Shown here in pieces: positions 33,350 through 41,895 of a stretch of 64,000 nt of DNA. The translations under genes were made by a program, and so were the position numbers. The stretch's first letter is position 1, and each line of letters begins with the position of its first letter. The notes below the pieces were generated by a model that ran no database searches, was not told where the DNA came from, and worked only from the letters and a program-made list of their open reading frames with translations. This DNA comes from Paraburkholderia sp. BCC1884 (GTDB taxonomy: Bacteria; Pseudomonadota; Gammaproteobacteria; Burkholderiales; Burkholderiaceae). The DNA lies in NCBI RefSeq assembly GCF_900996225.1, contig NZ_CAAJGL010000101.1:62001-126000 (forward strand), read 5' to 3'.

Positions 33350-33398
33350 ACATGCCATCCATGTACAAAATATTATACGTAACAACCCGCCAGGTCAA
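33350..33398 (-). promoter_or_regulatory. Toxin-antitoxin promoter and candidate operator
   Basis: On the minus strand TTGACC (33393-33398) is followed after 17 bases by TAATAT (33370-33375), overlapping a TATAAT two bases off. ACATG and CATGT arms (33350-33354, 33360-33364), five bases apart, sit between the -10 and the toxin start and could bind the antitoxin. Confidence 0.6.
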
Positions 33399-33474
33399 GT
33401 CATCCACGACCCGGCGACGAGTCGTTACGGTACCGAGGCAGTCCGCTTCCCACCATTCGTCCGTTCGGCCAATA

Positions 33475-33504
33475 AAAAAGCCCGGCTCATCGAGCCGGGC
33501 TTTT
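33475..33504 (-). terminator. Intrinsic terminator of aroG
   Basis: GCCCGGCTC and GAGCCGGGC (33480-33488, 33492-33500) form a 9-bp stem with a 3-base loop, followed on the minus strand by a T run. It lies about 30 bases after the aroG stop. Confidence 0.9.
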
Positions 33505-33532
33505 CAACTACAGCAGTTGGGCAGTGAGTCAG

Positions 33533-34606
33533 TCAGTTACCGCTGCCGCGCGCCACTCGGCGTTGCTTGACCGCCTCCGCGAGACCTTCCAGCACGGCGA
33601 TGCTTTCGTCCCAGCCGATGCAGGCATCGGTGACGCTCTGGCCATACGTCAGCGCGCAACCGTCCTGCAGATCCTGGCGACCGGCCACGAGGTTCGATTC
33701 CACCATCACGCCGACGATTCGTTCGTCACCCGAAGCAATCTGGCGGCCGATGTCCGCGCACACCGGAATCTGGTTCTCATGCTTCTTCGAGCTGTTGGCG
33801 TGGCTTGCGTCGATCATGAGACGCGCAGCAAGACCGGCTTTGCCGATATCCGCGCACGCAGCGTTCACGCTGTCCGCGTCGTAGTTCGGCGTCTTGCCGC
33901 CGCGCAGAATGATGTGGCAATCCTCGTTGCCGGCGGTCGAGACGATCGCCGAGTGCCCACCCTTCGTCACCGACAGGAAATGGTGCGGTTGCGACGCGGC
34001 CTTGATGGCGTCGACGGCGATCTTCACGTTGCCGTCCGTGCCGTTCTTGAAGCCGACCGGGCACGACAGGCCCGAAGCCAGTTCGCGATGCACTTGCGAT
34101 TCCGTCGTGCGCGCGCCGATCGCCCCCCACGAGATCAGATCGGCGATGTATTGCGGACTGATCATGTCGAGGTATTCGGTACCGGCCGGCAGGCCGAGTT
34201 CATTGATACGCAACAGCAACTCGCGCGCGGTGCGCAGGCCGTCGTTGATCTTGAAGCTGTTGTCCATGTACGGGTCGTTGATGAGACCCTTCCAGCCCAC
34301 CGTCGTGCGCGGCTTTTCGAAGTACACGCGCATCACGATTTCGAGCTCGCCGGCAAAGCGCTTGCGCTGCTCGACGAGACGTCCGGCGTATTCCAGCGCT
34401 GCCTTCGTATCGTGAATCGAGCACGGTCCGATGATGACGATCAGGCGGTCTTCCATGCCGTGCAGAATGCGATGCATCGCGGTGCGCGAGTGATAGATCA
34501 CGTTCGACGCCGTTTCATCGCAGGCGAATTCGCGGATCAGGTGAGCGGGCGGCGTGAGTTCTTTCAATTCGCGGATACGGACATCGTCGGTGTTGTGCGG
34601 GGGCAT
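33533..34606 (-). CDS. aroG: 3-Deoxy-7-phosphoheptulonate (DAHP) synthase, class I
   Basis: A 357-residue class I-alpha DAHP synthase, joining PEP and erythrose 4-phosphate in the first shikimate step. Family marks are LIVIIGPCSIHDTKAAL, RVYFEKPRTTVGWKGLINDP, SWGAIGARTTESQVHRELASG, LRGGKTPNYD and DASHANSSKKHENQ. The start at 34606 (MPPHNTDDVRIRELKELTPP) has GGAG seven bases upstream. Whether it is Phe- or Tyr-sensitive cannot be decided by eye. Its 5' region carries a leader peptide and terminator that look like an attenuator. Confidence 0.96.
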   Translation of the reverse strand: MPPHNTDDVRIRELKELTPPAHLIREFACDETASNVIYHSRTAMHRILHGMEDRLIVIIGPCSIHDTKAALEYAGRLVEQRKRFAGELEIVMRVYFEKPRTTVGWKGLINDPYMDNSFKINDGLRTARELLLRINELGLPAGTEYLDMISPQYIADLISWGAIGARTTESQVHRELASGLSCPVGFKNGTDGNVKIAVDAIKAASQPHHFLSVTKGGHSAIVSTAGNEDCHIILRGGKTPNYDADSVNAACADIGKAGLAARLMIDASHANSSKKHENQIPVCADIGRQIASGDERIVGVMVESNLVAGRQDLQDGCALTYGQSVTDACIGWDESIAVLEGLAEAVKQRRVARGSGN

Positions 34607-34670
34607 GGTTGTTCTCCTGAATCGGTTCGTAGCGTGTTCGCGGTCGAATAGGGTTTCAAAGGCATGAGGC

Positions 34671-34705
34671 AAAAAAAAACCGCCAGACTCAGCTGGCGGT
34701 TTTTC
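34671..34705 (-). terminator. Attenuator terminator in the aroG leader
   Basis: On the minus strand CCGCCAG (34693-34699) pairs with CTGGCGG (34680-34686) around a 6-base loop. A:U pairs extend the stem by up to five, and nine U residues follow. It lies 65 bases before the aroG start, well inside the leader transcript. It is therefore not the end of tldD, which has its own hairpin further up. Confidence 0.9.
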
Positions 34706-34794
34706 GGGAATTCTGGTGTCCTGCGTGCACTAACACCCCTCTCGATCCGCCAGCGGTCTGAGATACCAAAAAAAGTAAAAGTAAAACTTGGCGG
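34688..34794 (-). promoter_or_regulatory. Alternative RNA structures of the aroG attenuator
   Basis: Four segments can pair in exclusive ways. Segment 1 CCGCCA (34789-34794), within leader codons 2-4, pairs with segment 2 UGGCGG (34747-34752), the pause hairpin. Segment 2, CUCAG (34758-34762) plus CUGGCGG (34747-34753), pairs with segment 3 CCGCCAGCUGAG (34688-34699), giving 12 pairs with a 4-base bulge. Segment 3 otherwise pairs with segment 4 as the terminator. The aromatic codons lie between segments 1 and 2, as the ribosome-stalling model requires. Confidence 0.8.
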
Positions 34795-34798
34795 ACAT
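34730..34798 (-). CDS. Aromatic-amino-acid leader peptide of aroG
   Basis: A 22-codon frame from ATG 34798 to TAG 34730. After MSAK comes FYFYFFWY, eight consecutive Phe, Tyr or Trp codons, then LRPLADREGC. Such a run is far outside chance and is the hallmark of an attenuation leader peptide. It is followed by the segment 3/4 terminator and then aroG. Stalling for lack of charged Phe, Tyr or Trp tRNA would expose segment 2 and permit read-through. A weakness is the lack of a good ribosome site before the ATG. Confidence 0.85.
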   Translation of the reverse strand: MSAKFYFYFFWYLRPLADREGC

Positions 34799-34834
34799 GG
34801 CGAAATGGGTCGCTGGTCAAATAGGGTGAGTGAC

Positions 34835-34863
34835 TTTATAACCCGTGCAGGCGGCGCGTGCAA
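34835..34863 (-). promoter_or_regulatory. aroG leader promoter
   Basis: On the minus strand TTGCAC (34858-34863) and TATAAA (34835-34840) are separated by exactly 17 bases. Transcription would begin near 34828, about 30 bases before the leader peptide ATG. It matches a sigma-70 promoter at nine or ten of twelve positions and is the best promoter-like pair in the tldD-aroG gap. Confidence 0.75.
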
Positions 34864-34875
34864 GCTGCAAGGGTT

Positions 34876-34896
34876 AAAAATGCGGGGAATCCGCAT
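34876..34896 (-). terminator. Probable intrinsic terminator of tldD
   Basis: On the minus strand ATGCGG (34891-34896) pairs with CCGCAT (34880-34885) around a 5-base loop, followed by a short T run. It lies about 45 bases after the tldD stop and just before the aroG promoter. A second, longer hairpin precedes it at 34893-34925. Confidence 0.65.
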
Positions 34897-34925
34897 ACTT
34901 CGCGCGTTGTATGCACGAAGTATGC
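34893..34925 (-). repeat. 10-bp inverted repeat after tldD
   Basis: GCATACTTCG (34893-34902) is exactly inverted at 34916-34925 with a 13-base loop. It lies between the tldD stop and the terminator-like hairpin and overlaps its edge by four bases, so the two hairpins could compete. Confidence 0.6.
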
Positions 34926-34938
34926 GTTTGCTACAAAA

Positions 34939-36405
34939 TCAGGCAGTGCCGCCAACCGTCATCCGGTCGATCCGCAGAGTCGGTTGGCCGACGCCCACCG
35001 GCACGCTCTGACCTTCCTTGCCGCATACGCCGACGCCCGAATCGAGCTTCATGTCGTTGCCGATCATGCTGACGTACTTGAGCGATTCCGGGCCGCTACC
35101 GATCAGCGTTGCGCCCTTCACCGGGTAGGTGATCTTGCCGTTTTCGATCATGTACGCCTCGGAGGCCGAGAACACGAACTTGCCGTTCGTGATATCGACC
35201 TGGCCGCCGCCGAAGTTCACCGCATACAAACCGTTCTTCACGGATTCGATGATTTCCTGCGGGTCCTTGTCGCCGTTGAGCATGTAGGTGTTGGTCATGC
35301 GCGGCATCGGTAGCGCCGCGTACGATTCACGACGCGCATTGCCCGTGACCGGCATCTTCATCAGACGCGCGTTGAGCGTGTCCTGGATGTAGCCCTTCAG
35401 GATGCCGTCTTCGATCAACGTGGTGCATTGGGTCGGATTGCCTTCGTCGTCGATATTGAGTGAGCCGCGACGGTTCGGCAGCGTGCCGTCGTCGACCACC
35501 GTGACGCCCTTGGCCGCAACCTGTTCGCCGATGCGTCCGGCGAACGCCGACGAACCCTTGCGGTTGAAGTCACCTTCGAGACCGTGGCCGATCGCTTCGT
35601 GCAGTAGCACGCCAGGCCAGCCCGGTCCAAGCACGACGGTCATCGCGCCGGCCGGCGCCGGACGCGCGTCGAGGTTGACGAGCGCCGCATGCACGGCGTC
35701 GTCGACGTAGCGCGACAGCACTTCGTCCGTGAAATAGCCGTAGTCGAAACGGCCACCGCCGCCGCCGCTGCCGATCTCGCGACGGCCGTTCTGTTCGGCG
35801 ATCACCGTGACCGAGACGCGCACCAGCGGACGGATGTCGGCCGCAAAGCCACCGTCGCTGCGGGCCACCAGTACCACGTCGTATTCACCGGCAAGGCCGG
35901 CCATCACTTGCTGGATGCGCGGATCGCGGCCGCGCGCCATTTGCTCGACGCGTTCGAGCAGCTTGACCTTGGCGGTGGCGTCGAGCGAATGCAGCGGATC
36001 GGACGGCAGGTAAAGATCGCGCCCGGCAATGCCGGTCAGCGACGAAGCCACCTTGATCTTCTGCTTGCCGCCGCCGGCCTTGGCGATCGAACGCGTGGCC
36101 AATGCGGCCTGGCGGATCGCTTCGGGCGAGAGGTCGTCCGAGTACGCGAACGCCGTGCGGTCGCCCGATACGGCGCGCACGCCGACGCCCTGGTCGATGC
36201 TGAAGCTGCCCGACTTCACGATGCCTTCTTCGAGACTCCACGCTTCGCTGCGGGTCGCCTGAAAGTACAGGTCCGCGTAATCGATGCGGTGCGTGAAGAT
36301 TTCGGCGAGCGTGCGGGTGAGCAGCGATTCGTCGAGGCCGTAGGGCGTCAGGAGGATGTCCTTGGCGGTCGCGAGATTACGGATACCGGGTTCGATGATG
36401 TTCAT
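34939..36405 (-). CDS. tldD: Metalloprotease TldD
   Basis: A 488-residue TldD, one half of the TldD/TldE (PmbA) heterodimeric protease that degrades unfolded peptides and matures some microcins. The zinc site HEAIGHGLEGDFNRKGSS carries HExxxH. The active-site beta-barrel strands near the C-terminus include GGGQVDITNGKFVFSASEAYMIENG-like sequence (shown only as a landmark; key part GKFVFSASEAY). Size agrees with E. coli TldD (481). It follows the nitrilase-family gene and yhdP, as TldD does in many proteobacteria. Confidence 0.96.
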   Translation of the reverse strand: MNIIEPGIRNLATAKDILLTPYGLDESLLTRTLAEIFTHRIDYADLYFQATRSEAWSLEEGIVKSGSFSIDQGVGVRAVSGDRTAFAYSDDLSPEAIRQAALATRSIAKAGGGKQKIKVASSLTGIAGRDLYLPSDPLHSLDATAKVKLLERVEQMARGRDPRIQQVMAGLAGEYDVVLVARSDGGFAADIRPLVRVSVTVIAEQNGRREIGSGGGGGRFDYGYFTDEVLSRYVDDAVHAALVNLDARPAPAGAMTVVLGPGWPGVLLHEAIGHGLEGDFNRKGSSAFAGRIGEQVAAKGVTVVDDGTLPNRRGSLNIDDEGNPTQCTTLIEDGILKGYIQDTLNARLMKMPVTGNARRESYAALPMPRMTNTYMLNGDKDPQEIIESVKNGLYAVNFGGGQVDITNGKFVFSASEAYMIENGKITYPVKGATLIGSGPESLKYVSMIGNDMKLDSGVGVCGKEGQSVPVGVGQPTLRIDRMTVGGTA

Positions 36406-36506
36406 GCGAAGTATGTTCTGCTCGATACGAAGGATTCGGTTAGCGCCACCTTCCCTATATGAGTCGGGGACGCCGCAGTTTCAATGTCAGGCGGTGATCG
36501 ATGGGA

Positions 36507-37370
36507 TCAACTCAGCACGCGGTGACGCCAGGCCGGCAGACTCTGCCGCACTTCGTCGATGCGCGCCCGTTCGAGATCGCCGATGACGACGCCGGCGCCT
36601 TCGTCACGCACCGCGACGATTTCGCCCCACGGGTCGATCAGCATGCTGTGGCCCCAGGTCCGGCGGCCGTTTTCGTGTTTGCCGCCTTGCGCCGCGGCCA
36701 GCACGTAACACTGGTTTTCGACGGCCCGCGCGCGCAGCAGCATTTCCCAGTGCGCGCGTCCGGTGGTGTAGGTGAACGCCGACGGCACCACGATCAGCGC
36801 GCAGTCGCCCATACGCCGGTACAGCTCCGGAAAGCGCAAATCGTAGCAGACCGAAAGGCCGACCCGGCCGAACGGGGCCTCGAAGGTGCGGACCTCGCCG
36901 CCGGGGCAGATGGTGCGTGCCTCGTCGAACGATTCCTCGCCTTTTTCGAAGCTGAACAGATGGATCTTGTCGTAGCGCGCGGCTTCGTTGCCTTGCGGGT
37001 CGAACACCAGCGTGGTGTTCAGCACCCGCGACGCTTCCGGCGCGGTAATCGCCAGCGTGCCGCCGATCACCCACACCTTGTGACGCCGCGCGGCGTCGGC
37101 GAGAAAGCGCTGGATCGGGCCGTCCTGATAGGCTTCGCGCACGGCCAGCTTGTCCGTGTCCTTGAAGCCCATGAAGCAGAAGTATTCCGGCAGCAGGACC
37201 AGTTGGGCGCCGTCGGCGGCGGCTTCGGCGATGAGGCGCTCCGCCTCGGCCAGATTGCGTTCGCGATCCGGCGTGCTCACCATCTGCAGGGCGGCGACGC
37301 GGAAGCTGGTTTCCGGGTTACCGCTTGCGACCGCCTGGGCCGCGTTTGAAGAGACGTGTGTTTCGCTCAT
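36507..37370 (-). CDS. Carbon-nitrogen hydrolase (Nit1/deaminated glutathione amidase-like)
   Basis: A 287-residue nitrilase-superfamily amidase with an intact Glu-Lys-Cys triad: Glu in LVLLPEYFCFMG, Lys in RYDKIHLFSFEKGEESFDE and Cys in VGLSVCYDLRFPELYR. The closest described group repairs deaminated glutathione. The first 20 residues look unstructured. It lies 101 bases before tldD and after yhdP in the same direction. Substrate assignment rests on family similarity only. Confidence 0.9.
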   Translation of the reverse strand: MSETHVSSNAAQAVASGNPETSFRVAALQMVSTPDRERNLAEAERLIAEAAADGAQLVLLPEYFCFMGFKDTDKLAVREAYQDGPIQRFLADAARRHKVWVIGGTLAITAPEASRVLNTTLVFDPQGNEAARYDKIHLFSFEKGEESFDEARTICPGGEVRTFEAPFGRVGLSVCYDLRFPELYRRMGDCALIVVPSAFTYTTGRAHWEMLLRARAVENQCYVLAAAQGGKHENGRRTWGHSMLIDPWGEIVAVRDEGAGVVIGDLERARIDEVRQSLPAWRHRVLS

Positions 37371-37497
37371 GAGCGTTTCGAAAAACTCCCGGCAAGGCGG
37401 CGGCGCGAATCATTTGCGCCGCATACGTCGTTCAAGGCTGGCTGGGCCGCCGGTGCGGCACTGCGCTCGTTCGACCAGGCAAAGGGTCGAATGCGGC

Positions 37498-40400
37498 TCA
37501 GTGCGCTTCCACGGTCGAAGCCGGAGCGTCCATCTTACCGCGATCGCCCTTCACCCGCTCGATGTGCGGTTTCGACCAGGAGCCGGTGATGTCGTACTCC
37601 CGTGCGAACACATGCGAGACCGAGTGACTGAAGGCCAGATCGGCCACCAGCGCGCCCAGCCCGAGCAGCGGGTTGATCACGGTCGCGGCGACCACGGCGG
37701 CACCCGCGCTGACGGTCGGGATGATCTGCACCTGCAGGTTCTGCGTTTCCTGCGCGAGGTCGACCGAACCCTTCATATTGGCGCGCGCCGGGGCGGTCAC
37801 CATCTCGAAGTTCTCGGTGCGGCCGATCCCGTTATGGATCTGCGCGGTGCCGGTGACATGCTCGAACGGCAGGCCTTCGCCGATCACGTCGCGGAAATTC
37901 AGCGTGGCAAAGCGAGCAAGGCTTTGCAGGCTCAGCACGCCGAGCAGCTTGGCCACACCCGGATCGACCTTGAGAATCTGCCCGTGGCGCAGGTCGACGG
38001 CCAGATTGCCGTTGAAGGTCGGATAGTCGATCTTGGTCGGGCCGCCTTGCCACACCACCTTGCCCGACAGCGAGCCGCTGCCCGCCTTGAGCGTGCGCGG
38101 CTGGCCGAAGCGCTCCAGCAGCGCGCCGGCATCCTTGATATCGAGCTTGAAGTCGAACACCGTGCGGCGCGGGGTGGTTTCGTCGGCGTTGTTGCCTGCG
38201 TCCGTCGAGGTCCGCCAGTTTGCCGTGGCGGTCAGCGTGGCGGCCGGGTTGGTGATGTCGAGCTTGTCGAGTTGCCAGACCGGCACACCGTCTTCGTCGA
38301 AGTTGTGCGCGTCCACTTCGAGCCGGCCGATATTGCGATCGCGCACGATCAGCTCGTTGACTACCAGATCGATCGACGGCATGTTCTGCGCCGGCGCCGA
38401 CATCGCCTGGCCGAGCAGGTCCTTGTCGGTGGCCGACGGAATCACGACGCGGGCAAAGCGCGCCTGCAGCGTGCCCGGCGACTCTTTGGTCGCGCCGGGC
38501 AGCCAGGAGACGTGGCCGGACACCTGGTTGGAGGCGATATTCGCCTGCCATTTGCCGTCCGCATGCGAGGCGCCGACGATCACGCTGTCCCAATGACGCT
38601 TGAGCAAGGTCAGCGTATCGATATGGACGGCGAAGCGGCTCGGCAGGAATTGCGTGAGCGTCGGATTCGGCGCGGGCGGCGGGACCGCGGCCGCGGTAGC
38701 CGTGCCGCTGACGGCGGCAGGCGCTTCCTTGCTGCGCATCTGCGCGATGAGCGCACGCCAGGCATCCGCGTCGAGTGCTTCGATGTCGACGGCGGCGATC
38801 ACGCCCTCGGTCGGCAGATCGGCCGGCTTGTTGACGCCCACGGCGCCGCGCACGACCACGGGCGGCGTTTTCGGTTGATAGCGCAACAGATAGGTCGCGG
38901 CGATCGGCCCGAAGGTGAGATCGGCGCGTTCCAGACCGGCGTCGCCCATCGCCTTCGATGGGCTGACGTCGAAGTGCAGCGGCATCGGCGTGCCGACCGG
39001 CTTGTTGAACGGCGCCGGAAAGTCGAGCGCGAGGCCCGTCAGGTCGGAGTTCGCCGTCACTTCCGGCAGTTTTCCCTTGGCGCCGCGTACGTTCAGCGCA
39101 TAAGGCGCGCTGCCGCTCATGCGCGTGAGCACCTGCGCGGCCGGACCGTGCAGATTGAGACTGCGCGCGGCATCCACGGCGATGTGGCCGCCGAGATCCA
39201 GCGCATACGTACCGTTCTGGTTCATGCCGCCGTTCGCGTGGACGTCGCCGCCGAGAAATTGCCCGGAGAGGCGGTCGACTCGCGCCGTATGTTCGGTGAA
39301 TTGCACCTTGCCGTTCAGTTGCGAAAGCGGCGGCACGTTGTCGACCGTCAGACGGTTGTTCTGGAAGCCGACCGCGCCTTCCACGCCGATATGCGGCATC
39401 GGCGTGCGCGGCACGGTGAGCTTGAGCGCGAGCGACGCCGCGCCTTCGGCATGCACTTTCTCGGTCTGGTGTTTCGCCATGATGCCGAGCGAGCTGTCGT
39501 TGACGTAGTCGAGCATGTCGGCGAGCGGCCCGCGCCCGTTGCCTCTGATGATAAGACTCGACGCCTTGGTGCCGAGGTCGTCGATCTTACCGTTCACGCC
39601 CGTGAGCGCGACCTGCTTGTAATGCGCGCGGTCGATGTCGAAGCGCATCACGTTCTGCTTCAACTCGAACACGCCGTCGATGCCGTCGAGCGCCGGCCAG
39701 AAGTTCGGCGTGCCGTTGCGCATCTTGCGCGGCGGGAACGGCGTCGGGTCGAACTTGCCGCCCTTGAACGGCGCGACGATATGGAAGAGCCCCGCGCCGG
39801 GGTCGCGCGAATAGGGGAATTTGGTCAGGTCGCCGTGTATTTCGATCGTTGCGCCGTGCGACACGCCGGCTTGCAAACCGTGGCCCAGATAAATGCGCAG
39901 CTTCTCGGTGATGCTGGTCGGCAGATAGCGGGCGATGCGCGGAACCTGCGCGCGCTGGAAGTCGGCCTTCAGGTCGAGCGAGCCGCGTCCGTGGCCGGGG
40001 TTGCTGTAGTCGGCGGTGGCGGTGGCCGCGACATCCGCGTTGGAAACGCCGAAGTCGGCCAGCTTCACCGTGAAGGCCGGATGATTTTCGCCGGGCGCTT
40101 TCGGGGTGATCGTCCAGTCGGCGCGACCGTGCAGGTGGTCGAGCTTCAGACGCGGATCGTCGAACACGCCCGGCAGCGTGATGGCGACGTTCGACGTGTC
40201 GAGCAGGGCGCTGCCGTGGTTTTCGTCCGCGTCGACGGTGCCCCACAGGTTTTCGATGCCGGGGATGCCCGCGCGCGGGTGATTGAGCGGCGTCAGACCC
40301 GGCGGCGGCTCCTGCGCGGCGACGCTGATCCCTTGCAGATCGCCCTTGAAGCGATAGCGCTCGATCGGCTCGGCGCCGGTCGGATAACGGTCGCTGCCCG

Positions 40401-41709
40401 CTTCGCCGGACTCCGGCTTGCCGCGTTCGACCTCGATCACATAGTTGGCCACGAGGCCGCGCGGATTGAAGCGCACCAGATTGTTCAGCAGACGGCGCGG
40501 GAGCGGCAGCGCGCGGCTGAATTCGGCGAGGATGCCCAGGTCGACCCGGTCGCCGCTCACGCTGAGCAACTGGCCGCGTTGCTGCGTGGCGGTCCGGTAG
40601 CGGCCGTCGAGCGCATCGAAGACCAGCGTGCGGGTGAGCGGCGTGCCGTCGTCGAGCGGCGGCTGGCCGAGTTCGGCGTGCATGTTGCTCAGTTGCACCT
40701 TGTAGTCGCCCTGATCGGCTTCGACACGCCACGAGAAGTTGGCCATCGGTACGAGCAGCTTCGGCTGGGTCGGGCGCACGCGCATCGCGATGTCCGTGCC
40801 GGCCAGCTGGCCGCTCGCCGAGGTCATGCGACCGTCGGCGAAGTCGGCCCAGATGGCGTTGTCGATACGGCCGGCGAATGTCTCGATCGGCAGGTTGATG
40901 TAGCGCGCGAGGGTCGGCAGATCGACCGGGCCGGTCGACATGTAAACCTGGCCGGCCCAGTTGATCGGCTTGCCGATCGCGGAGAGCGGAGCGTGGCGGA
41001 AGTGCGTGCGGAAATCGATCGGACCGTGCAGGACGTGGCCGTCGGCGGGGGCTTGCAGCGCTAGCCGGTGCTCATAGCCGTCGTTGAGAATGGCGATGCG
41101 GATGTCGCGCAGCGCGAGCTCCGGCGCGTCGTGCTCCGCATCGCGCCAGCGCAGCACGCCGCCGCGCACGACGATGGCCTGTTGACGCAAGAGGTAGGTG
41201 GATAAGGTGTCGTTGCCGCTGTGCCGGGTCGGAATCGGCACGCCAGCCACCGACATCACGCCGTCGCTGCTGCGCGAAACCAGCACGTCCGGTTCGTCGA
41301 CGATCAGGCTCGACAGCGCTGGATGAAATTGCCAGAGCGACTTCCACGAGAGCGTAGCGGTGGCATGCGGAATCGTCAGCGCGGCGTTGCCTTCATGATC
41401 GCGGATGACGATATTCGTGACGTCGAGGCCGGGTTGAAAGCCGCTCCAGTGCGGCGCCAGCTTGCCGATGGTGAACTGCGTGTGCAGCTTGTCCGAGACG
41501 GTGGCTTCGATGCGCGGGCGGAACGAGTCGACGCGCGGCAGCACCACGTAACGCAGGCCAAGAAAGAGGGCCGCCGCGATGAAGTAGAGGACGAGCGCGA
41601 TCGCCAGAACCACGTGCAAGGTCCGACGCAGCACGATGTGGTCGCTTCCGCTCACAGGCCGGACCTGCCCTGTTTCGTGCGGGTCGGCGGATTCGTTTCG
41701 CTCGGACAT
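37498..41709 (-). CDS. yhdP: YhdP-family AsmA-like inter-membrane lipid transport protein
   Basis: A 1403-residue giant. One N-terminal transmembrane helix (HVVLAIALVLYFIAAALFLG) anchors it in the inner membrane, and a long periplasmic region of beta-rich repeats follows. The C-terminal part (TGTAQIHNGIGRTENFEMVTAPARANMKG, landmark GRTENFEM) is the DUF3971/AsmA2 signature of YhdP. In E. coli YhdP, TamB and YdbH bridge the envelope and carry phospholipids to the outer membrane. The start at 41709 (MSERNES) is preferred over one 18 codons upstream. It heads a yhdP-amidase-tldD run. Confidence 0.92.
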   Translation of the reverse strand: MSERNESADPHETGQVRPVSGSDHIVLRRTLHVVLAIALVLYFIAAALFLGLRYVVLPRVDSFRPRIEATVSDKLHTQFTIGKLAPHWSGFQPGLDVTNIVIRDHEGNAALTIPHATATLSWKSLWQFHPALSSLIVDEPDVLVSRSSDGVMSVAGVPIPTRHSGNDTLSTYLLRQQAIVVRGGVLRWRDAEHDAPELALRDIRIAILNDGYEHRLALQAPADGHVLHGPIDFRTHFRHAPLSAIGKPINWAGQVYMSTGPVDLPTLARYINLPIETFAGRIDNAIWADFADGRMTSASGQLAGTDIAMRVRPTQPKLLVPMANFSWRVEADQGDYKVQLSNMHAELGQPPLDDGTPLTRTLVFDALDGRYRTATQQRGQLLSVSGDRVDLGILAEFSRALPLPRRLLNNLVRFNPRGLVANYVIEVERGKPESGEAGSDRYPTGAEPIERYRFKGDLQGISVAAQEPPPGLTPLNHPRAGIPGIENLWGTVDADENHGSALLDTSNVAITLPGVFDDPRLKLDHLHGRADWTITPKAPGENHPAFTVKLADFGVSNADVAATATADYSNPGHGRGSLDLKADFQRAQVPRIARYLPTSITEKLRIYLGHGLQAGVSHGATIEIHGDLTKFPYSRDPGAGLFHIVAPFKGGKFDPTPFPPRKMRNGTPNFWPALDGIDGVFELKQNVMRFDIDRAHYKQVALTGVNGKIDDLGTKASSLIIRGNGRGPLADMLDYVNDSSLGIMAKHQTEKVHAEGAASLALKLTVPRTPMPHIGVEGAVGFQNNRLTVDNVPPLSQLNGKVQFTEHTARVDRLSGQFLGGDVHANGGMNQNGTYALDLGGHIAVDAARSLNLHGPAAQVLTRMSGSAPYALNVRGAKGKLPEVTANSDLTGLALDFPAPFNKPVGTPMPLHFDVSPSKAMGDAGLERADLTFGPIAATYLLRYQPKTPPVVVRGAVGVNKPADLPTEGVIAAVDIEALDADAWRALIAQMRSKEAPAAVSGTATAAAVPPPAPNPTLTQFLPSRFAVHIDTLTLLKRHWDSVIVGASHADGKWQANIASNQVSGHVSWLPGATKESPGTLQARFARVVIPSATDKDLLGQAMSAPAQNMPSIDLVVNELIVRDRNIGRLEVDAHNFDEDGVPVWQLDKLDITNPAATLTATANWRTSTDAGNNADETTPRRTVFDFKLDIKDAGALLERFGQPRTLKAGSGSLSGKVVWQGGPTKIDYPTFNGNLAVDLRHGQILKVDPGVAKLLGVLSLQSLARFATLNFRDVIGEGLPFEHVTGTAQIHNGIGRTENFEMVTAPARANMKGSVDLAQETQNLQVQIIPTVSAGAAVVAATVINPLLGLGALVADLAFSHSVSHVFAREYDITGSWSKPHIERVKGDRGKMDAPASTVEAH

Positions 41710-41895
41710 GCTGCGGCGGGTGGGCGTATGGTAGTTTTGCGAATTAACGACGAAATGTAACACACGGGAAAGCCTCTACGGACTTCCGGCAAACCCTGTC
41801 TGCATGCCGCCTCGCGACCTGCGCGACGGTGCTTGACCCGTGTGTTGCGGCGAACTGACCAACGCTGACCAAGCAACGAGCGAGCCAGACCCCTG

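Noticed and set aside
37150..41064. 1304-codon plus-strand open frame opposite yhdP
   Set aside because: Arg/His/Gln-rich shadow of a high-GC gene. No ribosome site, no recognised domain, and the opposite frame encodes a full YhdP protein.
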